In this document: piece by piece, positions 6,574 through 12,513 of the stretch | Layout: each line of letters starts with the position of its first letter | Position numbering within the stretch: position 1 is the first letter of the stretch | Origin: an uncultured Oscillospiraceae bacterium | Lineage (GTDB): Bacteria; Bacillota; Clostridia; Oscillospirales; Oscillospiraceae | Assembly (NCBI GenBank): GCA_934630555.1 | Contig: CAKTXB010000016.1 | Span: forward strand, 1-16,280 | Direction: 5' to 3' | DNA length: 16,280 nt | Position numbers and translations under genes: made by a program | The notes under the pieces: model-generated | The model's input: the letters and a program-made list of their open reading frames with translations, nothing else | The model's database searches: none | What the model was told of the DNA's origin: nothing

Positions 6574-7461
6574 ATGTTTCTCGCATCCCCCATTTCCTTC
6601 CCGAATCTTGGCATCACCGTAGATCCCAGCCCCGTGGCGTTCACCATCGGCGGCAAAGCCATCTACTGGTACGGCGTTATCATCGCCATCGGCTTTCTGC
6701 TGGCATACCTGTATATGGCGCACCGCGCCCCGCTCTATGGCTGCACGGCGGACGACGCGCTGGACATGATCCTCTGGGCCGTGCCCATTGGCTTTGTCTG
6801 CGCCCGCCTGTACTACTGCATTTTCTACTGGGAGCTGTATGCCGACGATCCCATCAGCATCCTCTACATCTGGCAGGGCGGCCTTGCCATCTATGGCGGC
6901 ATCATCGGCGGTGCGGTGGCCATTGTTCTCTGCGCGCGGCATAAGAAAATACCGCCCCTCACCATGCTCGACATGGCCGCGCCCGCCGTCATGATCGGTC
7001 AGATCTTCGGCCGCTGGGGCAATTTCTTCAACCGTGAGGCGCACGGCTCCGTCACAGACTGCTTTTTCAAAATGGGCCTCGTCGGCGCTGACGGCGCGGT
7101 GACGTATTATCACCCCACGTTCCTCTATGAATCCGTCTGGAACCTCGTCGGCTTCATCGCCCTGCATTTCTACGCCAAAAAGCGCAAATTCGACGGCGAG
7201 GTGTTCCTGCTCTATGTCGCGTGGTACGGTCTTGGCCGCGCCTGGATCGAGGGCCTGCGCACCGACAGCCTCTATCTCTTCTCCACCGGTATCCGCGTCA
7301 GCCAGCTCGTGGCGGCGGTGTCGTTCGTCGCGGCCACGGTTCTGATCGTCCTTCTGCGCCGCCGCCAGAAAAAGGCTGCCCGGCCGCTCTACGCCGCCCG
7401 CACCGCCGGGGCCGCGCAGACCGCTGACCCGGAGGACGCCGAAAAGCCGGAAGAAATTTGA
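6574..7461 (+). CDS. lgt: Prolipoprotein diacylglyceryl transferase
   Basis: A 295-residue polytopic membrane enzyme that transfers diacylglyceryl from phosphatidylglycerol to the lipobox cysteine of prolipoproteins, the first step of lipoprotein maturation. About seven membrane segments are visible. Diagnostic motifs are GRWGNFFNREAHG (146-158, the Lgt signature with R147 and N150), YHPTFLYES (179-187) and YGLGRAWIEGLRTDSL (218-233). The residue matching the essential E. coli His103 appears to be Tyr107, in GGLAIYGGI. The C-terminal tail after about 262 is basic then Ala/Glu-rich, and should be cytoplasmic. AAGGAGG (6560-6566) lies 7 bases before ATG and overlaps the ymfH stop. No terminator is visible after the gene. 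Confidence 0.96.
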   Translation: MFLASPISFPNLGITVDPSPVAFTIGGKAIYWYGVIIAIGFLLAYLYMAHRAPLYGCTADDALDMILWAVPIGFVCARLYYCIFYWELYADDPISILYIWQGGLAIYGGIIGGAVAIVLCARHKKIPPLTMLDMAAPAVMIGQIFGRWGNFFNREAHGSVTDCFFKMGLVGADGAVTYYHPTFLYESVWNLVGFIALHFYAKKRKFDGEVFLLYVAWYGLGRAWIEGLRTDSLYLFSTGIRVSQLVAAVSFVAATVLIVLLRRRQKKAARPLYAARTAGAAQTADPEDAEKPEEI

Positions 7462-7488
7462 AAAGTTTGTGAATCTTCGCATTTTTCG

Positions 7489-7517
7489 TTTACGAACCGG
7501 AAAAAACGTGGTATACT
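7489..7517 (+). promoter_or_regulatory. Promoter with extended -10 for the small Cys-tail gene
   Basis: TTTACG (7489-7494), 17 bp, TATACT (7512-7517), with TG at 7509-7510 giving an extended -10. The predicted start is near 7524 and the leader about 84 bases. This gives the following gene its own transcript, separate from lgt. Confidence 0.8.
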
Positions 7518-7533
7518 GCAAGCAAGTATCCAA

Positions 7534-7584
7534 GTAACCGATTTGATCATCGGTTACCCAAGGCAGTACCCTGACGGTGCCGCC
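7534..7584 (+). promoter_or_regulatory. Two leader hairpins upstream of the Cys-tail gene
   Basis: GTAACCGAT (7534-7542) and its exact complement (7549-7557) enclose the loop TTGATC. A second stem, GGCAGTACC (7562-7570) with GGTGCCGCC (7576-7584), has one mismatch and one G-T pair. Both lie in the predicted 5' leader, between promoter and ribosome binding site (AAAGGA, 7593-7598). They could be an operator, an RNA-stability element or a regulator-binding RNA; nothing matches a riboswitch I know. Confidence 0.5.
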
Positions 7585-7607
7585 AAATCACGAAAGGATG
7601 TATCGTT

Positions 7608-8087
7608 ATGAATCTGAGCGAGAATCTGGAAAATGCTAAAAATCTGGCAGTGAATGCAGCGCAGGCCGCCGCCAAAAAGGCAAAGGAGCTGGCTGCCATT
7701 GCAAAGGCAAATGTTGCCATCTACACCGAAGAAGATAAGGTCCGCAAGGCCGAGCGCGAGCTTGGCAAGCTGTATTACCGCGATTACGCCGTAGGCGAGG
7801 AGCAGGACAGCGCCGAGTACCTGCCGTGGTGCCAGAAGATCGACGAGTCCAAGCAGGTCATCGCCAAGCTGCAGGATGAAATTGCCCAGCTGCGCGCTCA
7901 GGAAGCAGCCGAGGAGGCCGCCGAACCCCCCTGCACCTGCGGCACCTCGGATGAAGAAACCAAATGCTGCTGCGCCGGCTCCAACGAAGAAGGCTCCGAA
8001 AAAGCCCCCTGCGCCTGCCAGCAGCCGGAAGCCCCTGCTGACAGCATCGAGATCAAGATCGAAACGACCGACGCGCCCGAGGCATAA
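7608..8087 (+). CDS. Small coiled-coil protein with Cys-clustered acidic tail, unknown function
   Basis: 159 residues, no signal peptide or membrane segment. Residues 1-37 form an Ala/Lys-rich amphipathic helix (AAQAAAKKAKELAAIAKAN). Residues 40-100 look helical and heptad-like, with the motif KLYYRDY (54-60). The C-terminal third is acidic and has eight cysteines in all, seven of them clustered: CTC (109-111), CCC (120-122) and CAC (135-137), plus C75. Proteins with this N-terminal layout are common in Clostridia as far as I recall, often with a CxxC zinc ribbon at the end. Here the clusters do not form normal CxxC pairs, so metal binding is only a suggestion. It has its own promoter and terminator. 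I do not recognise a function. Confidence 0.85.
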   Translation: MNLSENLENAKNLAVNAAQAAAKKAKELAAIAKANVAIYTEEDKVRKAERELGKLYYRDYAVGEEQDSAEYLPWCQKIDESKQVIAKLQDEIAQLRAQEAAEEAAEPPCTCGTSDEETKCCCAGSNEEGSEKAPCACQQPEAPADSIEIKIETTDAPEA

Positions 8088-8100
8088 TTCCCATCTCTCA

Positions 8101-8137
8101 GAAAAAGCGTTTGCAGCTTTCCTGCAAACGCTTTTTT
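8101..8137 (+). terminator. Intrinsic terminator, copy 1 of a duplicated hairpin
   Basis: AAAAAGCGTTTGCAG (8102-8116) pairs perfectly with 8122-8136 around the loop CTTTC, ending in TTTTTT (8132-8137). It begins 14 bases after the stop of the small Cys-tail gene and is a textbook terminator for it. The A-run on the left arm makes it potentially bidirectional. The whole sequence recurs at 8352-8389. Confidence 0.92.
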
Positions 8138-8139
8138 AA

Positions 8140-8331
8140 GCGTGTCCGCGACACGCTCTCAAACGAAACCCGCTTCGCTGGGCTTTCGTTTGAAGCAGCT
8201 TGCTGCCTGCCGCGCGCATCAATTTTGCGCACAGCGCAAAATTGCCACACTTGCAGGCCGTAAAGTATGTTTTGCGACGTACACGCCGCCGCAAAACATG
8301 ATCGCATCTTTTTTCGCGCCGCTGGCGCGAA
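8140..8331. repeat. Array of consecutive perfect short-loop hairpins
   Basis: This stretch has no gene and is built from successive inverted repeats: GCGTGTC-CGC-GACACGC (8140-8156); CAAACGAAA with its complement (8160-8168, 8184-8192), enclosing CCC/GGG; GCAG/CTGC (8195-8206); AATTTTGCGC with its complement around ACA (8221-8243); ATGTTTTGCG with its complement (8267-8276, 8290-8299); and TTCGCGCC-GCT-GGCGCGAA (8313-8331). Arms are mostly 7-10 bp and perfect, and loops mostly 3 bases. Arm sequences differ from hairpin to hairpin. No T-run follows them, so they are not ordinary terminators. A reading frame crossing it resembles no protein family. Confidence 0.85.
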
Positions 8332-8351
8332 CTCTGCGCGGCATTTTAACT

Positions 8352-8389
8352 GAAAAAAGCGTTTGCAGCTTTCCTGCAAACGCTTTTTT
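8352..8389. terminator. Copy 2 of the duplicated terminator hairpin
   Basis: A 16-bp perfect stem (8353-8368 with 8374-8389) and loop CTTTC. It is identical to the hairpin at 8101-8137, including the loop, apart from one extra A. No gene ends next to it. It could stop read-through into comEC or minus-strand transcripts, or be a duplicated palindromic element that happens to look like a terminator. Confidence 0.7.
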
Positions 8390-8593
8390 CTTGGGGTGTA
8401 TCTGAAAACGCATTGATGTGACCGGCCGCGAGGGGGTTGCGCTGCGCAAGACGTTTTTCGCAGGAATACTGCCGTATTTCAAGGAAAAATGACGCGGCGC
8501 GCCGCAAAAAGGCCCGCTGACCGGGCGCGTTGGGCGTTGGAAGAATACACCCTAAGCACCCGCCCCAATATCCGCACGAAAGGAGCCGCCGCC
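8390..8593. other. Gene-free stretch upstream of comEC
   Basis: About 200 bp with no convincing gene or consensus promoter. It contains a few small inverted repeats, such as TTGCGC-T-GCGCAA (8437-8449) and GCCCG-CTGAC-CGGGC (8512-8526). An in-frame extension of comEC back to 8489 is open, but it lacks a ribosome binding site and reads as unstructured basic sequence. The comEC promoter must lie here or further left; I cannot locate it. Confidence 0.5.
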
Positions 8594-10846
8594 ATGCGCA
8601 CGCTTGTCTGGTTCACTGCCGGTTTCGCTCTGGCGGCAGGGTATGTCTGCCTGTTGGGCGGCCCCGGCGTGCTGCTCGCGGCGGCGGGCGCGCTGCTTTT
8701 GCTGGCAGCCGTGCGCGTGCTGTTCCGGGGCCGCGCCGGACGGGCGGCGTTTTTGTGCCTGCTCGGCCTTGCGGCGGGGCTTTTCTGGTGCGCGGCCTAT
8801 GAGACCGTGTTCCTGCGCCCGCTGCGCAGCCTTTCCGCCGACCCGCGAGCCGTCACCGTTCAGGCGCTGGAAGCGCCGCGCAAAACAAGCTATGGCTACG
8901 CCGCCGCCGTGCGCGTGCCGGTAGACGGCCGCAGCTTTGACGGCGTGCTCTACACCGATTCCATCCCAGAGGCCGGCTGGCAGCCCGGCGATCGCATCTG
9001 CTGCACCGCTAAGCTCAAACGCACCGGGCAGGACGGCGATCTCTACGCCCGCGCCCGGGGCGACCTGCTCACGCTCTCGGCCCAAGGCCTCACGGTCGCG
9101 CCATGCGGCGCGGTGCCCCTCAGCATCTGGCCCGCGCGTCTTTCCCAGCGCCTGCAGACCATCTGCGCCGCGGCGTTCCCCGCCGATGTGCGCGGCCTTG
9201 CCGCGGCGCTGCTCACCGGCGTGCGCACCGGCCTGTCCGATGCCGACACGGCCAGCCTCCGGCAGGCCGGCGTCTACCACGCCGTGGCCATCTCCGGGAT
9301 GCACGTGTCCATTCTCGTCTGGCTCCTTTCCCTGCTTTGCCGCAGCCGCAAGCGCACGGCGGCGCTGGGCATTCCCGTGCTGCTCGTCTTCGTGCTCATG
9401 ACGGGCGCAAGCCCCTCCGCCGTCCTCGCGGGCCTCATGCAGGCGCTGCTGCTCCTTGCCCCGCTCGCGCACCGGGAATATGACGGCCCCACGTCGCTGG
9501 CCGGCGCGCTGCTCGTGCTGCTGGTGCAGGACCCGTGGTGTATCGCCAGCGTCGGCTTGCAGCTCTCGTTTGCCGCCGTGCTCGGTCTGCTGTTCTTTTC
9601 CCGTCGGCTGGAGCGGGCCATGCAGGCCGCGCGCCTGTATGCCCGCGCCAAAAAGCGCCGCTTCACCCATGCCCTTGCGCGGGCCGTAACGCTCAGCGTT
9701 TCGTGCTCGCTGTCGGCAACGGTCTTTACGCTCCCGCTCAGCGCGGCGTATTTTGGAATGCTGTCCATCATCGCCCCGCTCTCCAACCTGCTCATTCTCT
9801 GGGCCGTCACCGCCTTGTTTGCGGGCGGACTTGTCGTGTGCCTGCTCGGCCTTGTCAGTTTGCCGCTGGCCGCCGCAGGCGGCTGGCTGCTGGCCTTTCC
9901 TGCGCGGTACGTGCTCTGGATGGCGCGGCTGCTTTCCCGTCCGGCCTATGCCGCCGTGCTCACCGACGAGCCGTATTGGGCCGTGTTCGCCGCGCTCTAC
10001 GGCCTTGCGCTGCTGCTCCTTGCCGCCGTTCCGGCGGCAAGACGGCGGCGGGCCGCCCCTGCGCTCGTGCTGGCGTTCTGTGTCAGCGCCGGATGCGCCT
10101 GGGCCGCGCAGCATACGCCGGCGTTCACATGCACGGCGCTTGATGTCGGCCAGGGGCAGAGCCTTGTGTTCCAGCGCGGCAGCTTCTGCGCCATCATCGA
10201 CTGCGGCGGCTGGCGCAGCGCGCCAGCCGCGGGCGAATATTGCGCCCGCACGCTCCTTGGCCGCGGCCAGCGCCGCGTGGACGCGCTCATTTTAACGCAC
10301 TATGACGCCGACCACACCAACGGCGCCGCCGAAGCCCTGCGGGAACTGAATGTCGAAACGCTCCTTCTCCCCGATCTGACCGATGAGACCGGCACGCGTG
10401 ACGCGCTCTGCGCCGCCGCGAGCGCCGCCGGCACCGCCGTCCGTTTCGTCACCGATCTGCAAACGCTTTCGTTTGACGGCGGCCGGCTGCAAATTTTCCC
10501 CGCCGAGCCTGACCCCACCGACCGCAACAGCGGCATCTGCGTCTTGGCATCGGCCGGAGAATATGATATTCTAATCACTGGCGATCTGAACATCCGCGGC
10601 GAGCAGGCCATGCTGGCGCGCTATGCGCTGCCGCAGGTCGAGCTGCTCGCAGCCGGCCACCACGGCGCGGCCACCAGCACGAGCTACGCGCTGCTTGCCC
10701 GCACGCGGCCTGAGACCGTGCTGGTCAGCGCGGGCGCGGACAACCCCTACGGCCACCCGTCGCCAGATACGCTCGAACGCATCCAGTCTGTCGGCGCGCA
10801 GCTTTTGCGCACCGACCAGCTCGGCACCATTACCATCCGGAGGTGA
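8594..10846 (+). CDS. comEC: Competence DNA-channel protein ComEC/Rec2
   Basis: A 750-residue membrane protein that forms the channel moving single-stranded DNA into the cell during transformation. Order: hydrophobic N-terminus (1-70), soluble OB-type N domain (about 75-175), competence domain of multiple membrane helices (about 195-500) with the hallmark HAVAISGMHVSIL (229-241), then a metallo-beta-lactamase-like nuclease domain: ALDVGQGQS (515-523), LTHYDADH (567-574), AAGHHG (686-691), NPYGHPS (717-723). The metal-binding residues are present, so the nuclease domain looks intact. ATG at 8594 is preferred over an open start at 8489: GGAG (8582-8585) lies 8 bases upstream and the first membrane helix begins at once. 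It is first in a tight cluster; its stop sits inside the holA Shine-Dalgarno. No comEA partner is in the window. Confidence 0.93.
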   Translation: MRTLVWFTAGFALAAGYVCLLGGPGVLLAAAGALLLLAAVRVLFRGRAGRAAFLCLLGLAAGLFWCAAYETVFLRPLRSLSADPRAVTVQALEAPRKTSYGYAAAVRVPVDGRSFDGVLYTDSIPEAGWQPGDRICCTAKLKRTGQDGDLYARARGDLLTLSAQGLTVAPCGAVPLSIWPARLSQRLQTICAAAFPADVRGLAAALLTGVRTGLSDADTASLRQAGVYHAVAISGMHVSILVWLLSLLCRSRKRTAALGIPVLLVFVLMTGASPSAVLAGLMQALLLLAPLAHREYDGPTSLAGALLVLLVQDPWCIASVGLQLSFAAVLGLLFFSRRLERAMQAARLYARAKKRRFTHALARAVTLSVSCSLSATVFTLPLSAAYFGMLSIIAPLSNLLILWAVTALFAGGLVVCLLGLVSLPLAAAGGWLLAFPARYVLWMARLLSRPAYAAVLTDEPYWAVFAALYGLALLLLAAVPAARRRRAAPALVLAFCVSAGCAWAAQHTPAFTCTALDVGQGQSLVFQRGSFCAIIDCGGWRSAPAAGEYCARTLLGRGQRRVDALILTHYDADHTNGAAEALRELNVETLLLPDLTDETGTRDALCAAASAAGTAVRFVTDLQTLSFDGGRLQIFPAEPDPTDRNSGICVLASAGEYDILITGDLNIRGEQAMLARYALPQVELLAAGHHGAATSTSYALLARTRPETVLVSAGADNPYGHPSPDTLERIQSVGAQLLRTDQLGTITIRR

Positions 10847-10850
10847 TCTT

Positions 10851-11900
10851 ATGGCGCGCACAACATCCAACGCAGGCGAAGCCCTGCGCCGCTTCAAAGC
10901 CGACCTCAGGGCCGGCACGCTGCAAACGCTCTACGTGTTCTGCGGCGAGGAGGCCTATCTGCGCGAATACTACCTCCGCCAGCTGGAGCAAAAGCTCACC
11001 GGCGGCAGCCCGGACGCCTTCAACTACCACCGCTTTTCCGCCGAAACGCTCACCCCCGACGCGTTTTCCGACGCCGTGGAGGCCATGCCCATGCTCTCGG
11101 CGCGCACGCTCGTCCGCGTGGACGACGTGGACTTCTTTAAGCTGGGCGAAAGTGCCCGCGACACCTATGGCGCCATCCTGTCCGATCTTCCAGACTACTG
11201 CTGCGTCGCGCTGTGCTACGACACCGTGCCCTACAAGCCGAACGGCCAGATGCGCAAGCTCAGCGACGTGTTCAAAGCCCACGCGCAGGTGCTGGATTTT
11301 GCCCGCCAGAGCGAGTCTGACCTCGCTGCGTGGGTCAGCCGCCACTTCCGTGCGCACGGCAAGCAGATCTCCGACGAGCTGTGCCGCTACCTCATCTTCC
11401 TCACCGACGGCATGATGACCACCCTCGGCACGGAGATCGACAAGGCTGCGCTTTTCTGCACCGGCCAGACCGTTTCCCGCTCCGACATCGACGCCGTCGT
11501 CACCCCCGCGCTTTCGGCGCAGAGCTTTGATATTTCCAATGCCGTGGCAAACGGCAACTATGCGCTGGCGCTTTCCAAGCTGCAAACGCTCTTTGCCCTG
11601 CAGGAGGATGCGTTCCTCATCCTCGGCGCGCTCGGTTCGCAGCTGCGCCGGCTGCACTATGCGCGCATCATCTCCGCCGCCGGCCGCGGCCAGGAAACGC
11701 TCATGGAGCTGACGGGCATGAAAAGCTACCCCGCCGGCCTCACCATGACGGCCGCCCGCCGCGTGAGCGACCGCTTCTGCGCCCGCGCCGTGACGCTGTG
11801 TATGGAAACGGACTACCGCATGAAGACCGGCTATGACGACCCGCAGCGGCTTTTGGAGCTGCTGCTGGCGCAGCTGTATCAGGAGGCGCGCCATGCATAA
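10851..11900 (+). CDS. holA: DNA polymerase III delta subunit
   Basis: A 349-residue clamp-loader subunit that opens the beta sliding clamp. The start shows the expected LYVFCGEEAYLREYYLRQL (27-45), followed by ...EAMPMLSARTLVRVDDVDFF and a C-terminal helical collar domain with LGALGSQLRRLHYAR, typical of HolA. Length is normal. GGAGGTGATC (10839-10848), a near-perfect anti-16S match, overlaps the comEC stop, and ATG follows at 10851, a 4-base gap. The comEC-holA order is a common Firmicute arrangement. A longer frame begins at 10623 inside comEC and is rejected because it would overlap comEC by over 200 bases. The stop overlaps the next gene by 8 bases. Confidence 0.93.
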   Translation: MARTTSNAGEALRRFKADLRAGTLQTLYVFCGEEAYLREYYLRQLEQKLTGGSPDAFNYHRFSAETLTPDAFSDAVEAMPMLSARTLVRVDDVDFFKLGESARDTYGAILSDLPDYCCVALCYDTVPYKPNGQMRKLSDVFKAHAQVLDFARQSESDLAAWVSRHFRAHGKQISDELCRYLIFLTDGMMTTLGTEIDKAALFCTGQTVSRSDIDAVVTPALSAQSFDISNAVANGNYALALSKLQTLFALQEDAFLILGALGSQLRRLHYARIISAAGRGQETLMELTGMKSYPAGLTMTAARRVSDRFCARAVTLCMETDYRMKTGYDDPQRLLELLLAQLYQEARHA

Positions 11901-12483
11901 GTTAAAGCAAGCCGTCGTCGTGGAGGGCAAATATGACGCCAACACTCTCCGCCAGCTCGTGGACGCGCCCGTGTTCCAGACGGACGGCTTTCAAAATATG
12001 CGCAGCCCGGAGCTGCTGGCGCTGCTGCGCGCCGCCGCCCGAAAGCGCGGCCTCATCATCCTGACGGACTCCGACGGCGCGGGCTTCGTCATCCGCAACA
12101 ACCTCAAAAGCGCCCTCGCGGGCGAAAATGTCCTGCACGCCTACATCCCCGACGTCTACGGCAAAGAGCGCCGCAAGGCCGCCCCAGGCAAGGAAGGCAA
12201 GCTCGGCGTGGAGGGGATGCGCCCCGACGTGCTGCTCACGGCGCTCCAAAACGCCGGCGCGGAGCTGGACGGCGAGAGCGCCGCAAGCCCCGCCGCCATC
12301 ACCAAGGCCGACCTCTACGCCGCCGGCCTGTCCGGCACGCCCGACGCGCACACGCGCCGCACGGCGCTGCTCAAACGCCTCGGCCTGCCGGAGCATCTGG
12401 GCGCCAACGCGTTTTTGCAGGCGCTCCAGCTGCTCATGACGCGCGAAGAATTTCTGGCATTTCTGGAAGCGGCCGCGGATTAG
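11893..12483 (+). CDS. TOPRIM-domain protein, RNase M5-like (DUF4093)
   Basis: A 196-residue cytoplasmic protein. The N-terminal TOPRIM domain shows the catalytic glutamate in VVVEGKYDANTL (8-19, E11) and the DxD in ILTDSDGAG (56-64, D59 and D61), then GKLGVEGM (102-109), matching the GVEHA-type motif of ribonuclease M5. The C-terminal helical part fits DUF4093. RNase M5 trims precursor 5S rRNA. The Bacillus gene rnmV lies beside ksgA, whereas this one is in the comEC-holA cluster, so it may be a paralogue with another substrate. No 5S gene is in the window. ATG at 11893 follows AGGAGG (11881-11886) and overlaps the holA stop; an open extension to 11833 lacks family resemblance. Confidence 0.85.
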   Translation: MHKLKQAVVVEGKYDANTLRQLVDAPVFQTDGFQNMRSPELLALLRAAARKRGLIILTDSDGAGFVIRNNLKSALAGENVLHAYIPDVYGKERRKAAPGKEGKLGVEGMRPDVLLTALQNAGAELDGESAASPAAITKADLYAAGLSGTPDAHTRRTALLKRLGLPEHLGANAFLQALQLLMTREEFLAFLEAAAD

Positions 12484-12496
12484 TTCCCCGGCTGCT

Positions 12497-12513
12497 GGAA
12501 AGGGAATTTCCCC
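12497..12513 (+). promoter_or_regulatory. Leader hairpin holding the ABC-F ribosome binding site
   Basis: GGAAA (12497-12501) pairs with TTTCC (12507-12511), placing GGGAA, the only Shine-Dalgarno-like bases, in the 5-base loop directly before ATG (12514). An alternative partner, TTCCC (12484-12488), could pair with that loop. This could lower or tune initiation. The stems are short and the effect is inferred. Confidence 0.35.

Noticed and set aside
7462..7488. Terminator after lgt
   Set aside because: The T-rich stretch lacks a stable preceding stem.
8101..8389. Insertion sequence or MITE with a target duplication
   Set aside because: No transposase, and the bases flanking the two brackets (CTCTCA/AAGCG and TAACT/CTTGG) give no clear target duplication; kept only as a possibility in the finding.
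8142..8482. Open frames of about 90 residues on both strands between the two terminator hairpins
   Set aside because: They cross the hairpin array, lack ribosome binding sites and contain translated inverted repeats, not protein-like sequence.
8489..8593. N-terminal extension of comEC to 8489
   Set aside because: No Shine-Dalgarno at 8489 and no conserved sequence, whereas ATG 8594 has GGAG 8 bases upstream and begins the first membrane helix.
8552..10114. 520-residue minus-strand open frame opposite comEC
   Set aside because: Low-complexity, Gln/Glu/Arg-rich complement of a high-GC gene; the plus strand carries full ComEC motifs.
10623..10850. Extended start of holA inside comEC
   Set aside because: It would overlap comEC by over 200 bases; the near-perfect GGAGGTGATC directly before 10851 fixes the start.
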